Below, in pieces: positions 1 through 12,841 of a DNA stretch of 64,000 bases. The stretch covers positions 1,620,501 through 1,684,500 of the forward strand of contig WPIO01000020.1 in NCBI GenBank assembly GCA_009760855.2. Direction: 5' to 3'. Under the pieces are notes generated by a model. That model was not told where the DNA came from and did not search any database. It was given only the letters and a program-made list of their open reading frames with translations. The stretch is from Cristatella mucedo (taxonomy: Eukaryota; Bryozoa; Phylactolaemata; Cristatellidae). Position 1 is the stretch's first letter. Every line of letters starts with the position of its first letter. Both the position numbers and the translations under genes were made by a program.

Positions 1-1190
1 CTGTCCCCTCTCTCTCTTTCTCTTTTTCTGTTGAGTTAGAGAAAAGCTACCGCAATGCCAAGCGAAGGATCTGGCCAATAAAGAATCTGGCTTAAACCTC
101 GCTTCTAGGTACAGGCTGGACTACTGAAGCTGGTTTTAGCATAACTTCCAAAGCACTCAACTAGGCCTTTGCTGGTAGTCCCCACTATATTTGCGATGGA
201 TCTTTTTTTATATGCAGTTGCATGACTACTTTAAAAAGCATCAACGATGGCTTGCGATCAAACGGCAGATGCAAGCAAACTCTCCACTCCAATTTGCCAT
301 GCCCGCCAGGGTCTAGCACCTCCGCATTCAAATAACGGTTACAGCTACACCAAAAAGCTACGCCGCAATGGTAACTATTAGTTTCTTTCACTTGGAAATA
401 TCAGCGACATTCATTCCCTCTGCAAGTCTCAGACTGGAAAACTAACTCTTACTCTGGCGAACTGAAATGCATCTTTCTTATGCGAGTTGTGCTCTCTGCT
501 ATAGCCTGTGCTTGTTCTTTAGCTTCTTCCGCTGTCACGTTGCCGCTGAATTAATTTCCTGATCGTTTTCTTTTCACACTCGTAGTTTAGTGCTCTCGCT
601 GCTTCTTCTTCTTCTTCTTTTATGTCGGGCGAAAACAAGTGACAGAGGAAACCCAGAATAAAAACCCAGAATAAGGCTGATTGATGTGCAGCAGCGCCGG
701 CTCGAAGCACCGGCCCACACCAAATGCTGGAAGTGATTAAAGCCTACCTTAATTTATTTTAAGCTTTACAACAGAGCAAATGCAGGGATGCGAACGAGAC
801 GGCGGTGGATCTAGAGCGAATCCTCTGTAACAGCAAAACGATATCCTTCGTGCGACAGTACGATCGGCAGCCGCATCCGTTGCACTTTCAGATGATGTCC
901 TGCTGTTGATCCCCTGCTTAGCATTTCCTGTATTTTTTTATGAGGAATCCCCCGATCCTCCATTTACTAAAGAAAACTTCACGTGTTTCACGTGCCGTTT
1001 AAAGGGCAGGTTTGAAAGGCGCTTTAAAAAGTACTCGGCCTCTGAAGTCGATCCTCGAATTTCGAAGACCTCCCCTATGACTACACACGGAAGCTTAGAA
1101 AAGCCACGGCTTCTTGTTTCACTATACAACTGAAGTCCTGCCAGTCAGACCCGAAGCAAATTAATGGGACAGTAAATTATTTGCCAACTC
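1..1190. other. No recognisable gene; start of window
   Basis: Only short open frames with no recognisable motif are seen on either strand. The first 30 bases are pyrimidine-rich simple sequence. The right-hand end grades into the decayed LINE-B copy that starts near 1200. Confidence 0.5.
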
Positions 1191-1199
1191 TGACCGTCC

Positions 1200-3015
1200 G
1201 ATTACTCGGTTATTAACTCTTCGGCCGACAGTTCTCAACCTTTTTCGCTAATAAAATTGCACATACTCATGCATCCATAAGTCACCTCCGACTAATGCAA
1301 CTGTTTCGTCACAACCTACGACCATCCTTAAGAAATTTTCCGAGGTTTCCGCATACGAAGTGGCTACCCTAATAAAGTCAGTAAAAAGAGTTCGTCCTGA
1401 AGACGATATACTATCCCATCGGTTGTTTTCACTAGCAGACAAACTTAGTCTAGCCAAAACCCAGTTTTGTATTTCATCTCTGGATATCGGGGTTTTTTCC
1501 GAAGTCTTTCCAATCGGCTATCGTTCGACAGCTACTTAAAAATCCTGGATTAGATTTAGAGGTCCTAGCAAACTATAGCACCCAGTTTCCCTTCTTCGCT
1601 TTTCAAATATTATTGAAAAGAATAGATGGACAGAAACTTGTAAAACACATAAAAATGAGTAGTCAGAAAAATTTCAGTCAAGATCCAAGCGAAACCACTC
1701 CACTGAAACTGCTCACCTCCGTGTAACCAACGACATCTTGTACAGTACGGGAATGTCACTGCAGTATCTTACAGCTGCGTTTGAAACCATTGATCACGAG
1801 AATTTTTGGTCTGGCAGAAGAGGTTCTTGCATAGTAAAAATTGTACTTGTCCGATCGTGATCAATCCGTGTCGTGTGGTTCCCAATTCTCATTCAGCAGA
1901 CAAGTCGTGTGTGGAGTCCCACGAGGATTTTTCGGCCTTTTACTGTTCTCCATTTATAGTGAGCCTCTGGTGAAAGTGATTCGGGCTCTTGGGATCGGCT
2001 ATCACTACCATGCTGACCGATACCTAGCTGTATTTATCTCTTAAACCGTCGGAATCCACTGCACCATCCGAGAAACTGATTGCTTGCCTCGTAGACTTGC
2101 CTCGTAGACCTCGTAGACGAATTTTGTGTTTCAGCCGATTTTGTTTAAGCTAAACGATGACAAAACAAAGCTAGCACTCACAGGACACCCCTGACGTTCA
2201 GCTGGACTTGGGTACTTTGCTTTTCTAACTAATTGGCGATGCTGTACTGCGACCAGTGCTCGAAATGTAGGTGTCCTATTTGATAACTGCTACCGTCTTG
2301 AAAGCTTCATTAAGAAGACCGTTTCCATAGTAAGCCACCACGTTCAATTCCTGTCTTGTATTAGTGACTGTCTACCTCTGTTAATTGCTAAAAGCCAAGC
2401 AAGTTCCCCGGTTCTGCCCACGCACGATTACTGCTATCCGTTTTGGCTGGGCTACCGAAAAGCAGTCATCAAGCCTCTACAGCTGATGATGAATATGGCG
2501 GCAGGTTAGGCAACCAATCTGAGCGTCTCAGCCACCCATTTCCCTTGCTGAAGAAGCTGCGATGGCTTCCGGCTGATCAACAGATACAGAGAACATTTTC
2601 TTCATTTGACCCACAAGCCAAGCCATCGCTTGGCGTCTTCGTACCTCGCTGCACTGCTGATCCAGTGTCAGCCTACTCGTGCCCTCGGGTACTTTACGGA
2701 CAATACATTAACCGTTCTATTACTACGCTAAAAGACCGTTTGCGACAGAAACATTTGCTCTGTAGGTCTTATACTGTATAATTCACTTCCACAATTCTTA
2801 TGCAACGACATCTATTCTCCAAGTGATGAGTGTGGAACATTCTTTCCAGCCATCCTGAGCTGCTACTTCCATGCTACTCACTTCCTCGACTGCCTAACTG
2901 ATTCAGCTGTGCTTTTCACGTTCACTCTGTTGAGTGAGATGCAGGCTGTTTGCCATCGCGTGAGCACCGTATGCCAATAGGAATTTTATTGTGCTATTGA
3001 AACTCTTTGGCGTAT
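1200..3015 (+). mobile_element. Decayed LINE-B (L2/CR1-like) retrotransposon, linker to ORF2 C-terminus
   Basis: Reading the plus strand across frameshifts gives successive landmarks of an L2/CR1-type ORF2. There is a linker around 1250-1500. A reverse transcriptase start with the peptide LTAAFETIDHE lies near 1770-1800. A YLSDRDQS block follows at about 1845 with a degenerate CGVPRG, and the catalytic YADD region near 2005 is corrupted. LKLNDDKTKLA follows near 2145-2180. The C-terminal part (2443-2960) is collinear with the better LINE-B copies at 30.5-31.2 kb. Many stops and frameshifts make it inactive. The 5' limit is approximate. Confidence 0.75.
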
Positions 3016-3584
3016 CACCCACTTAGTCTTTTCGGCTTTGTAGAATTACAGGTGGAGGTATACATTTCTTTCCGGCCCTCCCGATCCAGAATGTTCATAT
3101 TCAATTAGCCATTTTGATGGGTAGCCCCTAATCATGCACCTGTGTATACACCAAAATTCGTTTTTTGTTTAATCACCCACGAGCTACCATTTTTCAGCTT
3201 GATGTTGACCCATTTTAGTTTGCGAACACACCGCATTAGCCCTTTTTCTACCTGATTGATACCTGTACAATTGTATTTGATACCTGTACATTTTGACGCC
3301 CTCGTTGATAACATTTTGACGTCCATCGTCATTGTCTTCAGAAGATAGCCTCACAGCATCATGCTCAATCCCTAAAGAGAATTAGAGGGGCTACTCAACG
3401 TGGTGGCTGGCTACAGATCCTTCTAGCTCATCCATTCTGCCTAGCCTGCACTCTGGCATTCAGCATCGGCAGACTGCCGATTAAAAGCTAACGAGCCTGT
3501 AAAATTGATCGCGAATACGGCTGCTGGTTTGATTCCTGCATCAAATAATTTCATTCACGTGACTTGGATCCTGTGCTAAACGCC

Positions 3585-3738
3585 GAGCTAGTTTGATCCA
3601 GCGGTTAAGGTGATCGCCCCGACTAAGGTCTGGCTGAGGTCGTGGGCTCGAGCTCCGAGGCATATGTGAAGCGCCCGAATACAGATGAAGTTCTCTTGGG
3701 GCGCTTTATAATGAATTATATTCATTATATAAATGAGC
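3585..3738 (+). mobile_element. SINE-A copy, tRNA-derived head with LINE-A-like 3' tail
   Basis: The head reads through a tRNA-like A box (CCAGCGGTTAAGG) and a B-box-like GGGCTCGAGCTCC. It is followed by GAAGCGCC, a short stem-loop and GGGGCGCT, then an AT-rich tail. Close relatives occur at 15800, 18915 and (inverted) 3797, 14426 and 58210. It is arranged tail-to-tail with the copy at 3797-3950. Confidence 0.75.
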
Positions 3739-3796
3739 TTCGACAGTTCCCGATTGCTCAAGTAATACAGAGCAGAGTTCTTAGTCGGAGACACTA

Positions 3797-3950
3797 AAAT
3801 ATATATAAATAAAATTCATTTGTATAGCGCCACAAGAGAGCTCAATCTGTATTCAGGCGCATCACATATGCCACGGGGCTCGAGCCCGCGACGTCGAGCC
3901 CGCGACCTTGATCGGGGCGAGCACCTTAACCGCTGGACCAAACCTAGGCC
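3797..3950 (-). mobile_element. SINE-A copy, inverted relative to the neighbour
   Basis: On the minus strand this has the same order as the 3585 copy: tRNA-like head (GGTCCAGCGGTTAAGGTGCT), B box, then the 3' stem-loop tail. A short internal tandem duplication (CGAGCCCGCGAC twice, near 3882-3905) is private to this copy. With its neighbour it forms an imperfect palindrome separated by about 60 bp. Confidence 0.75.
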
Positions 3951-3959
3951 GGAAATATA

Positions 3960-4150
3960 CTCGGAAACTTCATCATTCGACTGCCCTCCTGACTCAGCTC
4001 TGCGCTTCTCGCTTTCTTCTTGTTGCGTGAGAATGAGTCTGTCGCTGGCTACCGTATGAGCACCGAAAGTCGCTTGGGCTTCTGGCTCGCTATAGAAAAC
4101 GAGCTTAGACTGCGTGGATTTTTTGAGCTACAGATGAAGATACATGGCAT
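3960..4150 (+). mobile_element. LINE-B 3' fragment
   Basis: Collinear with the 3' end of LINE-B at 31790-32000. It carries the CTGCCCTCCTGACTCAGCTC block, the TTGTTGCGTGAGA block, the GCTACCG block and the final GAGCTACAGATGAAGATACAT. It is truncated at the 5' end and diverged. Confidence 0.6.
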
Positions 4151-5900
4151 GGCATAGATCTAAGGGTATCACCATAACCAAAGCAAAGCATTACAGCATT
4201 TAGCTGCCATCCGTAGCTGCCGCCAAAGCCGAGACGCCGCAGGCGTTACACCGGTTACAATTAGCAAGTCAGTGGGAATGATTGATCATCAATGATTGGC
4301 TAGAACATGAGCGGCGTCCGGACTCGCCATAACGATCCAAAGGCCAGCGGGAACGTATCGGGCCAGGCCGTAGCAGATGTTGGTTGCACTACCCCATCCC
4401 AAATGCAAAACGGAGTACTCTAATGATGACCTCCGTAGTTAAACAGGAGATTCGTGGAAACACTTCGACAGGTGGACATAATCACGGTCAAGTCCTTTCA
4501 AGAGAAGTAATAGATAATCATTGCCAGGTTTGTTCAAGCTTTGTAAAGCAACAGGCCGACCATCTTGAAACCAAACTGGTAATACTCGGCCGTAAAATAC
4601 CTGTGTTTGCTGCCTAGTCAAAGTGAGTCGCGTACCTAATTTGCAGCTGAAAAGTAGCTAGCAAGCCATGCATGGTCCGTGACCTACGTGAGATTGTCAC
4701 GAAGCGCTGCCTGCATCGTATGTGCATCGTAACTTTAAAAAAATTGGATCCGAATAAACGGCTGTAAGCTTCGTAACCCGTTAGCGGCACGCTGAGGCAT
4801 GACGTGCCAAGACGGTAACAAGCAAGCGTCTTCACCCGAATTCAAGTCAAGACCTCTGTCATTGTCCACAACTCACTTGCAGCGACTGCGGTGACAGCCT
4901 TTGGGCTGACTCCTTTGGGCTGTTGCCGTCGCCACGCTGCCACGACCAACCAAGCCAACTTACAGCAGCTACGCTCCCGTATATGGAGATGGGGCGGATT
5001 AGTGCGGTTTGTAATAAAAGAACACTGGGGCCCACGAGAGCGCCAAACAGCGTCCTCGACCTTCTCTCCTGGTTTGGCCCGCGGGTAAAGTTGCTCACCT
5101 TTGAAGCTCGCGGGCTCAAACACCTGCGACACATACGAGTGCTTGGAATCGATCTCTTATAGTACTATAAAAATTGATTACATTTTTGTATTTATTAGTA
5201 ATCGCTAGGCGCAAGGACGGACTGGTGGCGACCTGGAACGAATGGGCGTCTAAGCGGCACGCTCAGGTTGAATGTTCCGTCTACACGAGTCGGCTTACTT
5301 ATGAGCGAGTCAATAAAAGATCTGCAAGCCTCTCTCGCCGGATTTCTGTTAGGCATCCACGTGCGAGCTCGGTCTACGACGTCTGCAGCACCGGGAATCT
5401 AGACGTGGGCAAGCATAATCGCGGCTTCAAGCTTCATCGCATCTGAACGCTAGATCTGTAGAAAGTATTTTTCAGAGAAGGGCACCGAGCTCTAACTCCC
5501 AAAAGCAGCATTTACAGCTAGACGCTGGAGTCACTATCAAGGTCAGGTCAAGGCTATGTGCTGGTTACAGGACTTGCAAGCTGAGCGAAGGCCTGCTGCC
5601 TTCGAGTCAAGCGATACGAAGCCACGCAGTTCAATGAGTAGCGCCAAAGTCGAACGAAGGTCCCGTAATGAGTAATGTAATAGGTATTTTTAAGAATGCT
5701 CTGCAAATAGGCGAGCTTTTGTCGAGAACCGATTACGACTGCGCAGGGCTGCTAGAGTGTCCCTGCTCGTAGGCTGCGCAGCAGCGTACCGAGTTCCTCG
5801 GCCGAGGGACTTGGTACGCTAGGAAAGGAGGAAGTATCTCCTCCTTTCTCCGTGCGCCTCCACGTGCATCCGTTTCCTAAACTGCGCTAGGATGGATCGT
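4151..5900. other. No recognisable gene or repeat family
   Basis: Overlapping short frames lie on both strands between 4840 and 5160, in mixed composition DNA. None has a recognisable domain, and none is bounded by convincing splice sites or a start context. Nothing else is visible by eye. Confidence 0.4.
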
Positions 5901-5929
5901 AAGTTAATGCCGCTATACCAATGAGGCTT

Positions 5930-7140
5930 TTAAATCAGCTAATACTTCGCGCCAAGCAGAGACCTGGTTACGTTGCGGGGCTCACCTGACAATGGGCGAA
6001 GTTGGGTCTGGGTATTCTCTCTCGCAGTGTGCCGGCACTCTGGGGTAGCAGAGGAATGCGAGGGAACGACGTACAGCACAGGAGAGAAGGCGATAAAGTC
6101 CACCGACCCCCCCCCCCCCAGAGCTACTAAGGCTGAGCCTAGGCGAGCGCGCCGCGACGGCAAAGAACGGCGGCGGATGCCGGGAGCCTGCACTTGGGCA
6201 GCGAGCCGGAAATACGGGCATGTCCTAGCGTTGTTCACCGCTCGCCTCCGAGTAGGACGCTCTTTAGCGCACGTTGAATCTGCGACGCCTCTGGAGAATG
6301 AATAGACTTGCACGAGGGGAATGTCCAGCGAACGCCTTAACTGACGCCGCCGGCGAAACCAAAACGCGGCGCCGCCCCGCAGGGGGCTCTCGCGCAGCCA
6401 GAGAAACTGTTTTGACCAGCGGTGGCAAATTAGCGGCTAATGCGTGTAGTACAACTCATCAAAAAAGTCCCGCCGCCCAGCGTCTCGCGTCGCGGCGCAG
6501 CGTCCCGCGCGGCGGCTGCGGCAGCTGGCGGCGCGCGCGCGCGCGCGCGGCTCACCGTGGCTGTCGGCCAGCGAAGCGTAGCTGGAGCTGCGACTGGCCG
6601 GCCCTCCGTAGTAGCCGGCCGCAGTCTTCGGACTTCTGTGGACGAGCGGGCCCCCGGCCCCGGCCTGCGAAACCGTCGCAAGAGGCGCTGCGGGCGCCGC
6701 AGGCACCGGAGGATACGCGGGCGCGCGCAGGCGCGAGCCTCAAGGTAGCCGGTAGCGCCGCTCGCTCGCCGTTTTTCCGGGAGCGTCGCACTTCCGTCGC
6801 GCGAGCGCGCCTCTTCTTCCGAGCCGTCGCCTGAAGGCTTCGGCGAGGGCCGCTTTATTTTCGCCGCTCGCCTTGCGGCGGCGAACGGCGAGAGCCGCTT
6901 TACGGCGCCGCCGCGGATCGCGCGCGCAGCGCGCCGTGCCCTGCCCGCACGAGCGCCGATCGAAGTAAGACTGAGCCACTCCGGAAAGCTTCTCTCAGCC
7001 AAACGCACGCGTACACTCTCGCCTCTCACGCTTCCTCTTGCATTACATATCCGCCTATATATGTAATTATCAGTACATGTATCTCACTTCCTGTCTGTAA
7101 TTCGGTCTCTCCATCTGCCTGCCTCTCTCTCTCTCCCTCT

Positions 7141-7172
<32 letters not shown>

Positions 7173-9130
7173 CTTTGCCTCTGTCTTCTATTCCCTCCCT
7201 CCCATCTCTGTCTGTCTCTCTGTCCGTCTGTCTGTCTGTCTATCGGTCTGTCTGTCTCTCTCTTTTTCTCAACATCAGTCAATCGGTACGTCCATCTATC
7301 CATCTCGCTACCACTCGCTGTCAATCTCGCGGCCGGAAACTCTCGTTTACCTCCTCAAGTCGTCCCGCCATTCCGTTCGCCACGAGGACTGGCGCCCGAC
7401 GCCACTGCTGCGCTTAGCTCACTCGCAACACGCGCTCCTTATTTTGCCTGCGCTCGCCCGGTAAGTGGCAGCCAATGCGACCGGTCGTTGCCGCGTTTAA
7501 TTAAAGGCGCGTGCGCTAGGCGCGTTCGAGGTCCGGGCGCCCTTTAGTTAATTAGGGCGGATGCTCTAATCCTTCGCAATGGGCGAGTTAACCGAAGCGG
7601 AAACGTCGAAGTTCGAGACGAGGCCGGCGAGCTTGCGAGCTGCGCCGCCGCCAGCGCCATCAGTAGGCGGCTACGGCGCCGGAAGGACCTGCGAACATGC
7701 GGCGGAAGCACGAAGCGGCGGCGGAAGCACGAAGCGTCCCGCGCACGCCCGGGCCGCCGCGCGCCGGCTCCCGTAGCCGGGCGGGCGGGAAGACGTCCGC
7801 GACCTTTCAGGCGGAGCGGCGCAGCCGCAAGCCACACCGCCTACCTTCTGCATGGTCGCTGAGCGATGACCTACCGCCGACCGGTCGGCCGTCTGCGGCG
7901 TCTCGTCGGCGTAGAGGCCTTGACAAGCTCTCGTTGGTTCGCGGCCTCTACGCCCGCCGCCGCTGCCGCCGCCGCCGGATAGACGAGCCTACCGATTACC
8001 GCCGCCCGCAGCTCTCCCAGAGAGACTCTGGCGCGAAGGCTCGTTCCTCGCTCCTCCAACGCGCGCTCGCTCCGCTTCGCGCGTCTTGAGGCAGCCCGGG
8101 CCGCCGAGCAGTGGCGCCGGACGTGCGCGTAGCGTAGCCGCGGCGGCAGCAGGCGGCGTCCGTCGGTCGGGCCGCATCGACGCTGCTGCTCTGGCGTGCG
8201 CTCGGGCCGCATCGACGCTCCTCTGCTCAACCGCTTTTTTATAGCACCCTCTCCGATGAGCGCCGTTTAATGGCACGAGCGGGCTCGCCCCGGGGGAGGG
8301 GAGAGTGACTCGCTCGCCAGCGAGTGGCGGCGGCAGCTGGCGCCGGAGGCAACGGCGGCCGCCCCCGCCGCCGTTGCTGCCGTTGCCGCCGTTCGGCCTC
8401 GGGCAGCGGTCGCCGCCGCCGAGCTAGGCGGCTCGTTCGCACCCCGGCGCCCTATTCGGCACCGTTCGCCGCGCCGAGCGATCTCGACGTTAGCTGCGGC
8501 GGTCTCTGCTTCGCCACCGCCAGTGCGAGCAGAGCGTTCGTCTTACAGAGCGTTCGTCTTACCTTGTGAGTCGCCAGAGCTGAAGGTGCGCCGGTTGACC
8601 TACAATCGCGGGCCTTCTTTGAACACTGTGTTTACAGAAAGTCTTGAGCTGCAGCGCGAGGAGCAGCGACCTCCGAGGCGCATCCGGATGCCCAACGCAC
8701 GCACGGCTTGGACCAGGTGGCTTTTCCGAGCTGCGGCGGCGGCCCGTGAGGTCGGCCGGCGGCGTGATGCATGAGAGTCATGCTCGCGAGTGCCGAGCCG
8801 CAAACGAGTACGTGGCATTTAGAGATACTGCCCATTTGGCCCAGTCGAGTTTGGGCCGGGGGCAGCGTGCAGCACTGCCGGCTAAGCGCCCTCAGTTGTC
8901 CGGGCTCCCCTCCCCCCCCCCCCCCAGCGAGTACCAGGCAGACAGCTCTCGTGCAGGGGGGTCGGTGCGCTGGGGCAACTTTCAGAGCCGGTCACCGCCG
9001 CAGAGCAGCAGTGGGCGACGCGAGACGCTGGAGCAGAAACTCCGGCCTCCGTTCGCGACGTGCACGACGAGCCTCCGCGTGCGACGTGCACGAAGTGACT
9101 TGTGCCATGCCTGCTGAGAAATAACTCTCT
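5930..9130. other. GC-rich, CpG-rich island without a recognisable gene
   Basis: Composition shifts abruptly to GC-rich with very many CG dinucleotides, for example an alternating CG run at 6531-6549. This contrasts with AT-rich flanks. Long open frames appear on both strands at once (for example plus 6274-6834 and minus 6430-7029). That is expected where stop codons are rare, so none is called as a gene. Two poly-C runs (about 6110-6119 and 8912-8925) and a pyrimidine microsatellite (7080-7270) lie inside. Such islands in animals often mark promoters or first exons, but no exon can be proved here. Confidence 0.45.
7080..7270. repeat. Interrupted CT/TCTG microsatellite
   Basis: Pyrimidine tract of CTCT and CTGTCTGT units with interruptions. 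The Arg/Glu-rich and Ser/Leu-rich frames crossing it are repeat translations, not genes. Confidence 0.9.
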
Positions 9131-10480
9131 CTCTCTCTCCTTGCCATCAGCAGTAAGGACTCGTGATCTTATAAAAAGAAGACGTCGTGGCACGAGCTTG
9201 ATTTCGATGGCAACCGGAAGCGCAGTTCTAGCGAAATGTACGTTGCATCTGACGAATTCACTCGCCGGCTCATCAGCGTGCTCGTTGCAGTCGCCGAAGT
9301 CGGCTTTCGTATTGTACATTATTGATTGTTTATAGATTGTATTACCAATTGTCGCTGCTCTCCTGTTCTTGACGGAGCCGCTGCTCGCAGCCGCTCAGCG
9401 ATTCGGGGTAATAGTGCCACGCGTCAAGTGCACAATAAGGAAAATCGGTATTTTGCACCGACACGACAGGTCGGAGTTTTCTCGATTGTTGACCATGCGA
9501 TCGCGATCGTTCGATCGTTTTGCGATCAGTCCCACAGCAGACGGGTCGCTGCTTAATTTAAAGTAGAGACGCCCGACTCGAAGCGCAGCCGCGTCCTGTC
9601 GGTGTAGCGCCGGGCTCTAGCAATTCTTTTTTCGAGGCTTGCGGTGGCTTTCGAGACTCGACGGCAGAGGCGAAAGACAGCGAGCGCAGCATCCCGTCAG
9701 ACCCGGTGAACGTTCCCTCAAACCCGTTGGAGAGGCCTGCGTGAGGGGAGGCTTCGAGTGTGGGAGACTTGACGCTGTCGCTCTCTGTGCAGATCGCTCG
9801 GATTTCGCTCACCCCTGAGTCCTCCGTCCGTCCGATGAGTGAAGCGTCGCGCCACCCGCCCCGCTCGGATTCGTGCGATTTTGGGCGTCAGTCTCTGTGC
9901 CGGATTTATCGGCGTCGCAACCTCGCGTCCGAGATCTTGGCCATGCGTCAGGAGGTCACGGCCGCGCGTCGGAAGGTCAGAGCTGTTCAAGTAGACGGAC
10001 TAGTTGTGGAGAGCGAGAGCAAGCGGCGGGGTGGTGGTGGTGGTGGTGGCCCCGGAGTCTGGATTTTTTTGAAGCCGGTACGGCCAGCAAATAATGAGAA
10101 GTTGTATCGCAAAATCGCACTGGCTATGCAACGCTCACTCGGCGGCGGCTCATCGATGAGAACTGGGCCGCCCCTACGAGCCTGCCCCAGACTGCCGGAG
10201 CTTCTGCCGCGACCCGGTGTAGGGGGCGCTGACCTTAGGGAAGAGGCGGCAGCTCGTGCCTGGCTGCGCGAGCCTGGCTGCGCACGTTTCCAGCTGGAGC
10301 GGGACGCGGCGATTTCATTTCGCCTTTCTCAAGATGGCTGATGCTGATCTCAAGATGGCTGCCTGTGCCCGAACATCCACTTCGTTCAGCATCGAGATAC
10401 TGCGGTTGGGGAAGTCGGGTTCAAAGCGCAACCTAGGCTTGCACCTCTACGCCGATGACGCACGGCTGTGCCGGAAGAAA
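9131..10480. other. No recognisable gene; GC-rich shoulder
   Basis: Contains a 193-residue open frame on the plus strand (9760-10341) with a glycine run from a GGT repeat at 10030-10049. It has no domain that I recognise. The frame overlaps open frames on the opposite strand, so it may be chance. Confidence 0.35.
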
Positions 10481-10562
10481 TAATAACAATAATACATTTG
10501 ATAAAGTGCCCTCGGAGAACACAATCTCTTTCAAGGCGCTTTACATTTGCTGCAAAGGAAGT
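10481..10562 (-). mobile_element. LINE-A 3' tail fragment
   Basis: Minus-strand copy of the LINE-A 3' end: TTTGCAGCAAATGTAAAGCG, a stem-loop with TTGTGTTCTCCGAGGGCAC, then an ATT-type terminal repeat. No coding part is attached. Confidence 0.75.
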
Positions 10563-10596
10563 CTCCGATCCCTTGGAGCCTCTTGCCCGCATGAAG

Positions 10597-10750
10597 ACAG
10601 AGAGAGAGAGAGGGAGGGAGAGAGAGAGAGAGAGAGGGAGAGAGAGAGAGAGATGGAGCCTCCTGAAGAGAGAGACAGAGAGAGAGGAAGAAAGAGAGAG
10701 AGGAAGAAAGAGAGAGAGGAAGAAAGAGGGAGATATAGGTGGAGAGGGAG
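10597..10750. repeat. GA-rich purine microsatellite
   Basis: Interrupted (GA)n with GGGA and GAAA variants. The Arg/Glu and Ser/Leu-rich frames crossing it are artefacts. Confidence 0.9.
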
Positions 10751-11394
10751 CGAGACAGTTCGAGCTCTGCGACTCAGGCGCCAGACGATCAGTAATGTTC
10801 GTTAACAAATTTAGTGCATACAGAAGTTACAAGTTCGCCCGAAGCTGTCGAGAGGGATACAGGCCCTGGCTTAAAGGCTAGCTATTATCGCTGGAGGCCT
10901 CCTGGCGCCCTTGACCTAGTCAAACTCTCTCTACTCTCTTGCTGCAGTAGAGGCGGAGCCAGGATTTTCAGTCAGGGCGTAAGATCCGCAAGATTGTTTA
11001 AGTCGGCTGCTGGACCCGCAAGAAATAAGAAATTATAGCTCACTAATGCTTTATATATTATAGCTCACCCTCCTAATGCTTTTTCGACAAGAACTCAATG
11101 GTTGTTCATCGCGTGGAAGTTTGACATAGTTTCGTCGTTGGTGAGTGCCGTCGGGATGGGGGTTGGTGTAGGAATAGCTGGCAGCCCAAATCGCTGCCCC
11201 GAAATAGGAGTGTGCTCCCTGGCTCTGCGCACTGGATGCTTGTATTCCTTACGCCAGCACTTTGATAGAAGTAAACTTTCTCGAATTGGATGATGATAAA
11301 AACCAATTTTCCAGGTGAGGGAAAATCACGGTGAGACGCAGAAATTGGTAAACATATCCCTTAAAATAGGCTCAGCAAGCATATATCCTGTGGA

Positions 11395-12220
11395 CGATGC
11401 ATAGAATCCGGGTGTCTTGTTCAAAAGTGATCTCACACCGTGTGACTATATCAGCTTCACAGTCAAGTCTGCTTACTTTCAGCTACGTAAAATTGAAAAA
11501 GATCCTTTAGATATTTTCTAAACCTTTTACACTTGAATACCACATCCTAGTTGGTTCAGGCATTTTGTGACATTCAATCTCGACATGTGTAACCCACTAC
11601 TCGCATGTCTTCCGGCCTGTGCAATAAGGTGCTTACAGTTGTTGCAAAACTCTTCCGCTGGGCTAGTCTTTTAAGAGCGTGGCAGTTACCATATTACCAC
11701 GCTTATGGCCGACCTGAAAAGGCTACTGATAAAGCAGCATCATCGACTTCAAGGTTTTTGCTCACTGTAGGTCTCGTCATTCTATACTCCGACCAATCTA
11801 TCAGAACTACTCCCTAATCAGGCTAGGAATCGTACCAATAACTCTTCGACTCATGTCACGTAGCTGTGTCTTGAGCCAACCTAAAATCCTTTGGAGACCG
11901 TGCTTTTAGTTCGCATGCTCCCAAAGCCTAGAACTCACTCGATTCCAACTGACGTCACGAGATCCCCTGACTTGACGAAATTTACAAAAGAAGCTTAAAA
12001 GCACGTGTTCGTCGCAGCATTTGCTGGATCCTTGGTAATTTTCCTTTGTGTGCTCATGCGTGCCGGCACGGTGAATTTTATCACAAACCACATTGACCTG
12101 CTTCCATTACAGCACATGAAAAGTGCCCAGAGCGAGATGTAGCTCCTTGGGGCGCTACGAGGTATTATTTCTATTATCCTATTATTCTATTATTCTATTA
12201 TTTCTATTTCTATTCTTTCT
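11395..12220 (+). mobile_element. LINE-A copy, reverse transcriptase C-terminal part and 3' end
   Basis: The plus strand at about 11440-11560 matches the SAYFQLHNIAK region of the 19.5-21.9 kb copy (TCTGCTTACTTTCAGCTACG). It is followed by LINE-A C-terminal coding remnants at 11570-11700. The SFGDRAF-like block lies near 11885. The copy ends with AAGTGCCCAGAG...GGGGCGCT and an irregular TATT tail at 12160-12220. Frames are broken throughout. Confidence 0.65.
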
Positions 12221-12518
12221 TAATATAGCAAACAGAAACGACGGACCACAAAGCTCGCAGGCTGTGAGGGGCTGGAGCCGAGTGAACTCTAGATGGCGCC
12301 GCACGAGCCGCCAGCCTTCAGTGATCAAATTATAGTAATAATGCAACGCTTTCGTGAGGCGGCATCGTGTTCACCAGTGCGCGGGCCGCTGTCTTTTGTC
12401 CTTTGACGAGGCAGTAGCCCAGCTATGCACGGTTGGTTGTGCACTGCCTTATCGGCCTGAACTGTTGAACAAAACCGGTGTCATTCCGATCTAGCTGTCA
12501 ATGTGTTTGTTCTCTCCC

Positions 12519-12722
<204 letters not shown>

Positions 12723-12841
12723 CTCTTGCTTTTGTAGCACAGTGCCGGCCTGGCTCGATTTTAGGGCGCACAAAAATTGCTCAGCAGTAAACACCCCGTT
12801 TCCTATAGCATTGAGCAAGAGGACGCAGCCGTCGTAGTAGG

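Noticed and set aside
6274-7029. Long Arg/Ala-rich frames in the GC-rich island
   Set aside because: Open on both strands and in several frames, as expected from rare stops in GC-rich DNA.
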